Assembly: GCA_905178155.1 (NCBI GenBank)
Contig: CAJINV010000002.1
Span: 3,898,947 to 3,962,946, forward strand
Direction: 5' to 3'
Source of the DNA: Amoebophrya sp. A120
Lineage: Eukaryota; Sar; Dinophyceae; Syndiniales; Amoebophryaceae
DNA length: 64,000 nucleotides
The notes beneath the pieces are model-generated. The model had not been told where the DNA came from, searched no databases, and saw nothing but the letters and a program-made list of their open reading frames with translations. Below, one piece after another: positions 36,570-48,200 of the stretch (its first letter is position 1; each line of letters begins with the position of its first letter). The translations under genes and the position numbers were made by a program.

Positions 36570-38694
36570 AGGAAGTAGAAAGAGATTGTCTGCAGTACTT
36601 TCTTTATCAGAAGATAAGATGCAAGGAGGTACATAAGCTGCAAGATTCGTTTGTCCACAACTCGCGAACGCGACTCGAATGAGAATTTACCTACGATCAT
36701 AAAGACAAAAAGCTTTTTTGTTGAACATGAAATTGGAAGTGTAACTGCGCCAAGACTATATGCGCTGAAGACCTGCAGCGAGCTGCGCTAATTTTTTGAT
36801 GCAGCGACCACACACTCGTCTGGCTCTCAATTTTACAGAGGCCCCTCTAGTTGTTCTGCGTCGAAGATCCGAGTCAGAGTGCGCACGTTTTCTGATCCAA
36901 TGAAGGGCCTTGGAGCTTTTCCCGAATTAACCAACCAAGAAGCGCAGCAGTGCCGGAGAAACGGGGCGCGCCGATGAGCGCGGGGGCGCGCCTTGGTGGT
37001 GCGCGGCTGCGTGCGCACGCCCGGCAAATGGCGAACGCTTGCAAGCGTTGGCCCAAGATGCCGGGCGCTTTGCCTCGGGTGCCGCCGTGAAGCCCTGCAG
37101 GGAATCGGTGGGGGCGCCGCCGCGAAGGCGGCAACTGAAGGCAAGGCGGCAAGGCCTTCCCAGGGTATTTGAATGCGCGGCGGCGACAGCGACAGAGCGA
37201 CGATTCGCGGCAGCATCACATAGAGAAGCAACGCGAGCGGGAGCGTCAGAGACTGACTCCCTTCCGATTTTCCCCAGGGGCCTAGGTCTTGCCGATGGAT
37301 GCCCGCGCGGGGCCGCGCCAAACAGGCGGCGGGGATTCATTGGGGCAGCGGCAGCAGCAGGCGCGGAGAGGAGGCGGCCGCGCCGGGGCCCCTGCCCTGT
37401 CTGCAGCCGACCGCGGCCCCCGGGCGGGCGGCCGTTGCTATGCGCGCAGGCACGAGAATTTCCCGAGCAAGTGGCCCCCCCGCGCTGAGGGAAATTTCGA
37501 AAGGCATAGAAATCGAGGGCATCATGGACCACGGCGCCTATCTCCTCGCGAAAGAGATCCTGCTGTGGGCCCACAGCCCGCCCCGTCTTTTGGGCGTGTG
37601 GAAGGTGACCCAGCGCGCGTTCGCGCGGAATTCGAGAGCACGTCAGACGCCCAGACCAAAAAGGCGGCGTGGTCGCTGCCCACCGCCTTGACTTTTTCAC
37701 GCAGGCCCAGCGGCCGCGCCTACAGACGCGGGCGGGCGGGCGGGCGGGCGCCCGCCCGAAGGCGCGCGGCTGGCGGCCCGGGGCGGTGGCGACACAGGTG
37801 CCGCCCGTGGCCCCCGTGTGTCTCCCTATGCCGTCCTTGGGGTGGCGCCACCCATCCGTCCGCGGGGGCGGGCCTGGTTGGCGCCAGAAGCTTTGCGCGC
37901 CGGCCTCGCTCTCTCACCCTCGCTCTGCCACGGGGCTGGTTTGTGGAGTCGTAATCCTTTATCTATGCTCGCGGCCGCTCTTGCGTCCCGCATCCGCGAG
38001 CGAAGACACGGATGGCGCCCGCGAGCCCGGTTTCGCGTGCGGCCGCGGAAATGCGTGTGGGCGTCGCGCTTTATAATTTTTGCGTCTTGCATTGGAAAAC
38101 TCAATGACTGACTAGCACCGCTTTGCCCGGACTATCGGGTGTGGGGTTCGTGATGGCGTATAATTTTGGCGGGGCTGTAGTTGTTCTCCTTTTCTGAGCA
38201 GGAGGTTGTAGGATCAGCTCTTTTTGATGTGATCGCAGTTGTACTTACTACAAGGAGCTGTAGGATCATGTCTTTTGATGCTACTAGGTCAGTGACTCTT
38301 GTTGTTTCTTTCTTACGAGCAAGCCGACCAGTTCCTCATATTACATTTTACCAAGGATCATCATTATGCTCAGGACGGCCAGGATTGCTGAGACACTGCC
38401 CGGCACAGGAGAAAATTTGTAGTCGAGCTTTCCAACAAATCCCTCAGCAACGTTGACATAATTTGGATGTAGTGCCATGTTGTTCGAAGGCCCGCCGAAC
38501 TAGGACACGCGAAAATGTAGTTAAAGGAACAAGTTCAAGTTGCAATTACAAAGCAAACTAGAATAGCGAACTAGTGCGTGGACCACAGTACAGTCTTCTT
38601 TTAATCCTCCGACGTTAGAACATCAGACCAGATACAGTAGAAACAAGGAACATCGCCTCAGAGAATCAATTGTTGAAGCCAAAAACAAAGAAAA
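36570..38694. other. Intergenic with GC-rich block
   Basis: AT-rich to about 36830, GC-rich from about 36840 to 38110, AT-rich again to the next gene. The GC-rich part is open in several frames on both strands (up to 257 codons on the - strand at 36927-37700), but none resembles a known family. No introners and no canonical intron signals that stand out. Confidence 0.5.
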
Positions 38695-39072
38695 ATGTCA
38701 TCCCTGGCCACCTCCTTCGGGATCCAATTGTACTGCGGGTACAAGTGGTTCGTTAACTACCTCTGGGACGGCAACTCCAGCTCTCCGGTGGATCAATCGG
38801 CCCCTGCTATCAAAGCGCGGAAGAAACAGGAGTATAAACTGGATCAAGACTTGTACGACAGTGAGGAGGATACGGATTTCGATTCGGACGACGTCTACGA
38901 CAATCTCGGGGAAAGAGCGGATCGTGGCCGCGACGGTTTTTTCTTCGACCAAAGCGGATCCTCGTCCTCTTCGGGGAGCGAAGTGGAGGTTGAGAATCAT
39001 GCTGGTGCAATTACCTCCTCTGACGGGCACGGGCTGTATCCCTCGGGGCGCGCGCGGGATGAAATTGTGTGA
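38695..39072 (+). CDS. Small acidic protein, intronless
   Basis: 125 residues. The ATG follows an A-rich leader (AAAGAAAAATG). The N terminus is hydrophobic and aromatic (FGIQLYCGYKWFVNYLW), which could be a membrane anchor or amphipathic helix. A strongly acidic middle (DSEEDTDFDSDDVYD) and a Ser-rich tail follow. It has no introners, unlike every other gene here, which may reflect its short length. Not recognised; coding status rests on the open frame, start context and biased composition. Confidence 0.5.
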   Translation: MSSLATSFGIQLYCGYKWFVNYLWDGNSSSPVDQSAPAIKARKKQEYKLDQDLYDSEEDTDFDSDDVYDNLGERADRGRDGFFFDQSGSSSSSGSEVEVENHAGAITSSDGHGLYPSGRARDEIV

Positions 39073-40270
39073 ACGTCGGGTGTAGTAATGCACGAGTGGT
39101 TTTCCATCTCCCGCGCCAGGACCAGGAGGTTGCAGTGGATCATAGCGAATCAAGTCCTGGCCCGTCTTTGACCTGGTTCTTTTTTTTGTTGATGAGAATA
39201 TAGCCGAGTGATTTGATGTTATAACAGTGTAATCGGAATAAAATCCGAATCGGATCTGGCCACGAGCAGGAATTCAGTCCCATTGAGCTTCATATTTTGA
39301 ATCAGAACGTTCTAGTCATGATGATAGATAAATCCAGCAAGAGATCATGCCCAGTATTTCTGAGCAGGTAGGCCCAAACTAGATAAAGCTCGATTTGGAC
39401 GAACCGTCAAATAATTTAACTTTAAGACAGGACGACCAAGCTGGCGACCGTCTTTGATCTTTCTGGATTCCGAGAAATCTTCAGAAGTTATCCGGTGTTC
39501 AGCGCTTGTTTCTTAAGTACCCTTTTTTCAGTTCATATTTTGCAAGTACTAGGCACGGCTGCTGGAATTACAGTTACACAGACCAGATCTCGAGGATCTT
39601 CCCGTTTTGCATGCAATTCAGAACTACCTCGCGCCAGCACAAGGTCATCCCTTTTTTCGCAGATGAGGATCTTCTACGCCAGCGAGTTATAACGAAAGTA
39701 GATCATCACGTTTGGTCCGACGATTCTGGTACTGAATTAGAGTCGAATCGGCAAGAAAAAGCACCGCAAGTTCCTCTTCCCTCCTGCCGTAGGACGAAGG
39801 TTCAGCAAAGGAAAAGGAGATCAGTCGAGATCGCTTATTTCAACATGTACTAGAGTTTACACATGCTTTCTTCAGAGCGCCTGTAGTCGGGATCATTTTA
39901 TTTCCACCGGCAGCTCCTTGCCGCCATTTTTTGCATATTGCTCTAGTAGTACCTAGCTTTTTCATTTTCTTGAACTCACTGGCGTGCGGCACTAAACCCA
40001 TTGTGGGGCGTCAGAAGTTTTCTTGTTATTTGAATTTTCGTCGACGACTTTTTCGATTTCGTTTTCAGCAGCGACAGGCACTAGCAAAACGCTAACGCGG
40101 AGAGTAGGTTGTAGCACCCATTTTTTTACACATGGAAGCAAGAGTCGTCAGGTAGGTAGTGACCACACTCCTCCGTGCCGTGCTGGTAAGTAAGTACCCT
40201 TTCATCTCACCATTGTTCCCCCTAATTATCGTTCCCTAGCGACAGACTTCACGACCCCTCTACAAAAAAA
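39073..40270. other. Intergenic spacer
   Basis: AT-rich and free of introners. A 115-codon frame at 39506-39852 begins in T-rich sequence and resembles no family; I do not call it. T-rich tracts precede the DRG1 start. Confidence 0.5.
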
Positions 40271-43200
40271 ATGGGCATCCTTGAGAAAATTGCCGAGATT
40301 GAGGCCGAAATGGCCCGCACCCAGAAAAACAAGGCGACAGAATACCATTTGGGGCTTCTCCGGGGGATATCAAATGCAAAAGTGTCTGGGTCTGGAAGAA
40401 TGCGCGATTTGTCATGCAGCTTTTCCATGACCCATGAGGTCTGGAATGCAGGACCTAGCATGACAGATTCTGCGCGACCTCTCTCATGCCTATCCTGCAT
40501 GAGAAACTCCCTGGCGACTTGGTCAAAACTGGACGACTTTGGGTAATCATGCAACACAGATTTTTGCATGCTCCAGATTTAGCACGACAAGTTGCAGTCT
40601 TCCAGACCCAGACATTTTGACATTTGATAGGGGAAGCTCGCAAAGCTGAAGACCCAGCTCCTCGAACCCTCTAAATCCGGCGGCACGCACGCGGGCTTCG
40701 AAGTGGGGAGGTACGGAGACGCGCGGGTGGCGATCATGGGTTTTCCCTCGGTCGGAAAATCCTCCCTGCTCGCGGAGCTTACCGGGGTAAAGTCCGAGGT
40801 TGCCGCGTATCAACTGTAAAAATGTCTGGGTCTGGAAGAATTCACGTTTGTCATGCTTGTCTGGCATGACTCTTAAATCTGTCATGCATGTTACCCAAGA
40901 GCTCCGTTTTTCTGTGATGCAGAAGCGCAGTTTGTCATGCAGAATAGGCAACACCTAGGAGCTCAGAAACTTGCCATGCTGAGCCAGCATTTGTAGCGTC
41001 ATCATGAGACGCCACCCAGCATCACAAGTTTCCAGACCCAGACATTTTTACAGTTGATACCGCGTACGAATTTACCACGTTGACCTGCATCCCCGGGGTG
41101 ATTTACCACAACGACGCAAAGATCCAGCTGCTCGATCTTCCCGGAATCATCGACGGGGCGGCGCAGGGGCGGGGCCGCGGCAGGCAGGTGATTTCCACGG
41201 CGAAGTCCGCGGATTTGATTCTAGTAGTGCTCTATCAAATGCAAAAAAGTCTGGGTCTGGGAAGTTGCGAGATTTGTCATGCTACTCCGGCACGACTTTG
41301 AACTCTATGTTGCGTCACCGCAAGGAGCTCCTCTTGCCTGTCATGCAAAAACGCAGTTTCATCTCATGCGGAGTACGCAACTCAGAACCAAGGAAAAACT
41401 TGTCATGCTTGGCAGCGCATTACAGTGTCGTGTGCTCACTATTCCCTTCCTTGCATCACAAGCTTCCATACCCAGACATTTTTGCAGTTGATATGCTCGA
41501 TGCGACCAAGGACGACAGTCAGAAAAAGCGGTTAGAGGCGGAGATGGAATCCGTTGGCATTCGGTTGAACAAAACGCCGCCGAACATAAAGGTGACGAAG
41601 AAGCTATCTTTTGCAAGAACGTCCCCGTCCCCAGCCCGGAGTCAAGATGGCGACTGTGCTACAGAAAGCAGCAAGTTTTGGCTGTTGCGCATGACAAGTT
41701 TGGGTCTCTGGTGTAGTCGTGGCTGGCTAGTGAAGCCACAACAGAAATGCAGCGCCTCATCCTGATTCGAGCATGACAAAGTCCCAGGCAGCATAAGAAA
41801 ATCAAAATGCTCCTCATGGGGTTGCGCATGAGAAACATTTTAGGGATGCCATTTTGCATGACAACTCCGGGCTGGGGGCGTTTTTGCACAGGATAGAAGC
41901 CGGCCGGGGGGGTCCGGATCAACGCCAGTTGCAAGCTATCCTGTGCAAAAGTATCGTACTCGTATCGCAATCATGCATTACAAATTTTTTTCTAAAGGTA
42001 AATCCACATTACAAATTTTATTTCTCATGCTGAGGAAATTTGTAATGCATTTATACGAGTACGATACTTTTGCAATCCATACAAGCGGAGTCAGCTTATG
42101 CATGGCAAATATTGGTCTGGGTCTGGACGACCTGCAGGGAAGCAGACATTTGGCATGCAGTTTTTGCATCTGCAAGAAAGATTGGAATGTGCACAGAGCA
42201 TGACAAACTCTGGGACACCAGCTCTTCTAAGCCGGGTCTGCATGAGAAATCGACCCACTCCGGGACAGGCAGAAATCGGATAAGTATCTTTTGCTGACTC
42301 TCCAACACAGATTTTCGCCCGTTCCAGAATCCGCATTACAAGTTTGCGCCCTTCCAGAGGACCCAGACATAATATTGCATTGCATAAAGCTCGACGATAA
42401 GTTGATCGAGGGACTGTTGCGGGAATACAGAATATTCAATGCGGATGTGATCATAAGGGAGGACGCTAGTGCAGAGGATTTTATCGACGTTTTGGAGGGA
42501 AATCGGAAATACGTATTTTACATTTTTGTTGAAGCTCACCTGATTTTTACCCCACGATTTTTTTGTCATGCGCGGCTAGATCGATGAGGATTCGACTTTC
42601 ACTTTCTCATGCCCATATGCTGCGTACTGATACATAGTACAACACTTCTACGAAACAAAAACTTCTATCAAAGGTCCGGTGTGTCTATTGTTACAACAAA
42701 ATCGACATGCTCTCCGTCGAGCAGATAGAGGCCTTGGCCCGGCTCCCGCACTCGCACGTAATGAGCTGTAATTTGAAGCTCAACCTCGACCGACTGAAGG
42801 ATAGAATATGGGAGGAATTGAGTATGGTCCGGGTGTACACGAAAAAGAAGGGGCAATTTCCGGAATTCAGCAACCCGCTTGTGATAACACCACAAAGAGG
42901 AACGAAAGAATGCAATGTGGAAAACGCGGTATGATACATAGTTTTTGACAAGATGAGGAGTTCTTTATCTCCTGTACTATTTTCATGAACTCGTTTTTCT
43001 ATATAGAACTGTCGGACAGTGAAGATGCAAGTATTTATCAGGACTACATCACTGCGTCAGCATGACGAAGAAGTTGCAGAGCCTCTAAAAACAGCACACC
43101 TCTTATGCATGATCAAAAGCACGCTCACGCATGAAAATGACATTGAAATTGATAATCAACGGACCAAACATCAACTAACGGTACGTACATTATCTATCAC

Positions 43201-44020
43201 AGGTGACTCTCCTGCACAAAGACCTCCTTAACGATTTCAAGTGCGCGTTAGTATGGGGAACGTCAGTGAAGTCCAGTCCGGCCACCGCAGTATCACATGC
43301 AAATATGTCATCTGGGAGCTGGAAACTTGTGAAGTAAGTAGATGCGGAGTTGATGTAAATGACTGGAACATGTTTAGTTGTGTAGTGGCAGCCAACAAGC
43401 ATCAGAAGTTTTTTGCGCGCTCTCTTAAGCCTACGCTGTATCTATGATGTGTCAACTGACACGTCGAGAAGGGGCACTTGTGTCGGTCCTGTTCCAGGAG
43501 TGCTAGATGAAAAGCTGGCATGACCACGAGCTTCCACTTATTTTCCAGATCGCCAGACCTATTTGCAACTTGCATATCCCGGGCTGAAGCACTATTTGCA
43601 GGACGAGGACGTGATCCAAATCCAGAAGCTCACCGCGGCGGAAAAGCAGAAGAAAATGCACGGGAAAAAAACCGGGACCACAGAGGCCGGCACGGGGAAT
43701 TTGATAGACCCGAAAAAATATCAAGTGCAAAAGTGTCTGGGTCTGGAAGAGTGCATGTTTGTCATGCTCGTCTGGCATGACTCTTAAATCTGTCATGCAC
43801 GTGACCCAAGAGCTCCATTTTTCTGTGATGATGCAGAAACGCGGTCTCTCATGCAGAATAGGCAACACCTAGAAGCTCAGCAACTTGTCATGCTGAGCCA
43901 GCATTTGTGGCCTCATCATGAGACGCCACCCAGCATCACAAGTTTCCAGACCCAGACATTTTTACACTTGATAAAAAACAGCTAGAGAAGAAGCAGAATA
44001 AAACAGGGCCGAGAAGTTGA
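40271..44020 (+). CDS. DRG1: DRG1, developmentally regulated GTP-binding protein
   Basis: 410 residues in 11 exons: 40271-40367, 40635-40807, 41065-41232, 41499-41604, 41901-41936, 42087-42096, 42392-42512, 42674-42928, 43203-43290, 43582-43718, 43979-44020. DRG1 (yeast Rbg1) is a cytosolic GTPase that works with DFRP1 on translating ribosomes. Visible: the near-invariant N terminus [19 protein letters not shown]1 GFPSVGKSS (residues 68-76), G3 [10 protein letters not shown]4 NKID encoded near 42690, and a C-terminal TGS domain ending in DEDVIQI. Two introns are GT-AG (42513-42673, 42929-43202); eight are introners. About 40 Lys-rich residues extend the usual C terminus. Strong conservation makes this gene an independent ruler for the splice junctions. 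Confidence 0.96.
40368..40629. mobile_element. Introner, family A
   Basis: TSD GGGGA, exact. Excision joins LGLLRG|KLAKLK, as in DRG1 proteins. Confidence 0.95.
40808..41059. mobile_element. Introner, family A
   Basis: TSD CCGCG, exact. Excision joins SEVAA|YEFTTL, the DRG1 switch region. It represents the empty site for the nested insertion at 25873. Confidence 0.95.
41233..41493. mobile_element. Introner, family A
   Basis: TSD TGCTC, exact. Excision joins LILVVL|DATKDD. Confidence 0.95.
41605..41895. mobile_element. Introner, family B
   Basis: TSD GAAGC, exact. Excision joins KVTKK|PAGGVR. Left end diverged (TATCTTTTGCAAGAACG). Confidence 0.93.
41937..42081. mobile_element. Introner, family D
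   Basis: TSD CAAGC, exact. Excision joins NASCK|RSQL. Only 15 bp separate it from the next introner. Confidence 0.94.
42097..42386. mobile_element. Introner, family A
   Basis: TSD CAGCT/AAGCT. Excision joins KRSQ|LDDKLI, matching the S-E-L-D stretch of DRG1. Confidence 0.93.
43291..43576. mobile_element. Introner, family A, degraded ends
   Basis: TIRs are recognisable but diverged; the TSD no longer matches (CGCAG/TCCCG). Removing the element plus five bases joins SPATA|GLKHYL and restores the conserved DRG1 C terminus. It contains GTAAGT at 43334 and TTTTCCAG at 43541, but that GT-AG pair would shift the frame. Confidence 0.82.
43719..43973. mobile_element. Introner, family A
   Basis: TSD AAAAA in an A-run. 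Excision joins [11 protein letters not shown]. Confidence 0.9.
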
Positions 44021-45212
44021 TGAGCCGTACTGCTGGTGTGAGAAGTTGTTGTAAGTAAGTACTACTGGGAGGTCGGCGTGGTCGAGGTCGTCGGCCTGAG
44101 GTGACGAAATTGGAAAACGATGAAATTGTGAACCATTTTCATTTTTTCCTGTGTGATCTTCATGGACATTAACCGAGACGACGCAGAGCCGAGCTTCATC
44201 CTTCTGCTGTGAACTATGTGTAAAAAGTCGTACTATCATTGTGTACATCGTCAACTCACGACGCACCATGGTCCAGCATCGCATGATTAGGGGCGCGCAA
44301 CCTCGTCATGAAGCTTCTGGGTAAAAACAGTAGAGATGTTGATACAACTTGAGTAGTTTGAATCTGTTCTACTTGTGCAGTTCCCTGACGGTCGTGTAAG
44401 GAGGTGTCCTCGTGCCAGGAGGTGGTAGCACGTACTACTGGTACAACAGGTTTTAGTGACAGGCACGACTTTGATGATGCCATTTCTAGTTGAAAACTTA
44501 TCTGTCGATATTAGGCGGTCCGTCGATCAGTACGGGCCCCCGTCCGATAGATTCAATTGTCCAATTCTATATCTAATGAAGAATTAGAATGTCCATGTCG
44601 GTCGTTGTTGCTGTACCAATCGGACTTGCATCTTCTCGGTTTGTTAACTGAAAATGATTCATGCTGTTGCTGATTTATCAGGTCAATTTCGGTGCCTGAA
44701 TAATTAAAGAAGATGAATACTCGTGGTGCGGCAGCGGCGTGGTCTGGTTCTAGATTTCTGAATCATGATGTCGGTTGCGGTTTTCCTCAACAAGAATCCA
44801 ATCGGTTCTTGATGTTCGACTCCAATCGGTAATAGCGGGCCGATAGAAGTTGTACTCCGACTTATAGTCAACATATTGGCGTCATGTTTTGTCGGATCCC
44901 ACGACGCTAGCATTGCTCTAGTACTCTGATCGGTGGAAGATGAAACTGCTTATAATTATGTGAGTCCCAAAAGTGCCAGCATGTTGATTTTTGGCATCTT
45001 CATCGACTTCGAGTATCACAATCATTAATCGCAATAATTATGGGGCACCAGCAGGCGTCTTCAGATGTTCCCGAAAACTTTTCTCGCGAAATCAAGGTAT
45101 AATTATTCCCCACAACTGTACTAAAAAAAAATACTACTAATTATCCTGCAATAAGATAGATCTTCTTCTCACAGTACATACAACCAACAGACATAAAAAA
45201 ATTGAAAATAAT
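44021..45212. other. Intergenic spacer
   Basis: AT-rich; no frame longer than about 100 codons, no introners, no recognised RNA gene or repeat. Confidence 0.6.
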
Positions 45213-48200
45213 ATGGGTCCTCAGGGTCGTGGTTACACTTACAATCGCGCAAGCCGGGTGGTCGTTTGCGTGGTCTTCTACGCGACATTGGGACCGCGCC
45301 CTCACTGGGCAACAAGTCTTTTGTCGTCTCGTGAACACCACAAGCACGGGGCGTGCGAGGGTACAACTTGCAACGCCGCGTGTACACATACTAGAATATG
45401 TCAGAAGCAGGTCGCGCTCACGCAGTTGGTTTTGGACCCGATCTTTGGAGGAACTACCGTATGATTCACAAAAAAAGAGGACCCATCTTCCCTATCTTCC
45501 AAGTTGTTGTGCAAAACATGCATATACGAAAGTCCTGTGTCGCTGTTGTGTGTGATGCAAAAAATGATGGATGGGGAGTCTGTTTTTTTTTTTCTGTGGA
45601 TACTTATTACGCCGCGGATGTGTTCGCACGCGAAGATGAGCTACAGGGTCAAGAAAAAAACGGAACAAATGCTGTTGGTGCTTCGAACAAGAGGATGAAC
45701 AGCACGACTTCTCCCAGTATTGCAGCGACGCTAGACGCAATGAGCTGGAGCGGCGTGTTGATGCCGGAGAAGCTTTCGCTCGCCTCCGGTCACTATCAAC
45801 TGCAAATATGTCTTGGTCGGGAAAGAATGAGATTTGTGTTGCTTTCTGTCGATCACACAAAAATGTGTATTCTTGCAAGAGAGGCAAAAGTAGACACTCA
45901 GATTCTTGCCACCCGGAGAGGGCACTTCTCATGCTGGATAGGTATGAGAAAAGCTTTGCGAAAGCTGTGATGCTACAGCATGCATCACAGGCATCGGGAG
46001 CCATGTACAATTTGCATGACAAACTCCCCAAACTTTGTTCCAAGCCCAGACACTTTTTGCCATGCATAGTCACCTTGCGCCAGGCGGTCATTGCTTGTTC
46101 ACAAGGGCGGCCGGCGGAACGAAGATCCTGGCAGGCGGGCGCACCGTATCGTAAGGAAAAATCCCCCCTCTCCATATCGAAAAGGCACGCCTCAGAGAAT
46201 TTGTCATGCTGATTTGTGACGACCTCGACCACAAATCGCGTCTGTCTTGCAAGAAAGCAACGGCATTGGCTTCGCTCCATTATGCAGGCGGTTGGTAGAA
46301 ATGTTGTTGGGCCTACAGCATAGACGTTCCGCATGCTAAGCGCCTAGGCCAAAGCCTCATCCCTACATTGACATGATATGGGCCTGCGGTCCTCTACTGC
46401 AAGACAAATCCGATCTGTGCACGCAAATCCAGCATGAGAAGTTTTGTTTTGATGTGCTGGGGAGGAGGGATTTTTCATTTTGATACACCGAACGCGTTGT
46501 CGGGACTTGGGAAACTGGGTTTTCTGTGCCGAGACTTTGCAATGGTGATCAGAGTATGCATTGCAAATTATATGTCTGGGTCTGGAAACTTGTGATGCTA
46601 ATTTATGAATTGTGGGGACACTACAATAAGCAGCCACGCATGACAAGTTTCTGGGCTCCTATGTGTTTCGCTTTCCGCATGACAAACTACATTTTTCTTG
46701 CAAGACAGGCAAGAGGGTCTTTTCCTGCTCACGCATTACAGGTTCAAGAGTCAACATGTGAGACAAACATGACAAACCTGCATTCTTCCAGACCCAGACA
46801 TATTTGCATCTGCTTACTCGCGCTACGCGAGGGAGTTTGATGTGATTGAACGTGCGGTATTCCAATGAAAAATGCCCACACCCCTGAACTTGGGAGCATT
46901 TGTATTGCAAACCTTTCCAAGTGAAACACTCGCCTTCTTGCATATCTTAGCATCACATGCTGAATAGGTCAAATTTGTGTTGCAAAGAAGCTCAACAGTA
47001 GCCGGGTCTGTTATGCAAAAGATGCCTTGCGCACCTAGATTCTGCATCAGAAAGGCTCATAGTCCTGTCATGCAAGACAAAGATCTTGCTCTTGCATTTG
47101 GAAACTTTGCATGAGAAACTTTTGCGAATCCGAATTCCGGGGTGGGGGCATTTTTCATTGGAATACGCGGTCCTCATGAAGAAGCAGACTATTCCACCTG
47201 CGGCTCCTCACGAACTGCGCGTTGCCGGAACAACAAGCACGGAAACGAATGAAAGGAACGAACCCAATATTGAAAGGAAAAATCTCCCCTCCCCATATCG
47301 AAAAGGTTTGTTTCCGAAAATTTGTGTTGCTGATTTGAGACCACAAATCATGTCTGTCTTGCAAGAAGACCAGTGCAGCCGGTTCCGCGCCATTATGGAA
47401 GTGATTTGGCATGCTGTTGGGCCTAGGGGACAGCCGTTTGCAATGCTGAACAACAAGACCCAAACGCCCCCGCCTAGGCTGCGGATCTGGCTGCGAAGCC
47501 TTACTGCAAGACTGCGCGCATTTGTGTGCAGAAATCCAGCATCAGAAACTTCGTCTCGATATGGGGAGGGGGGATTTTTCCGTACGATACCCAACAAAAA
47601 ACGTCTACCCGGTGTGGCCTACTTGCTGCTGACGGGCGACGGGGAAGCCTTTGACCAAGCGGCCCTGTGGCGGCAGTACTTCCGAACGTGTGACCCCACC
47701 CGTGCCACGGCCAATCTGTACGTGCACACCTACAAAAAAACGTTTGACCCCGAAACCCTGACGGTGAGCGGCGCTGTGGATGAGAAGGCAAAAGCCTGGA
47801 AAAACCTGTTCGACACCGAACCGGGGCTCGGGTCGGTCCACTTTGTTCCCCGCATCCACACCGCGTGGGGCGAGCTGGTGCCGGTCATGTGGTGGCTGGT
47901 TGTGAATGCATTGCAAGAGGACCACGGCGGCGGTAAAAACGAACAGTTTGTCTTTCTCAGCGAGGGACACGTACCACTGAAAAACTGCACATTCGTGCAC
48001 GAGGTATCGCAAGAAAAAACTGTTTCACTGTGAACTTGTGATGCAGAGATGAACGAAGCACCAAGGTGTTTGTCTTGCTACACCTGCATAGAGCATTGGA
48101 GTTCCAGCCGTGTTTTCCCCTATGGGAAATGCGCGCATGGCAAGTTTTCCGCGCCATGTGTAGCAAACTTGTGATGCAGATATTGCACAATCATCACAGT

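Noticed and set aside
39506-39852. 115-codon frame upstream of DRG1
   Set aside because: Begins in T-rich sequence, has no recognisable domain, and neither composition nor start context supports coding.
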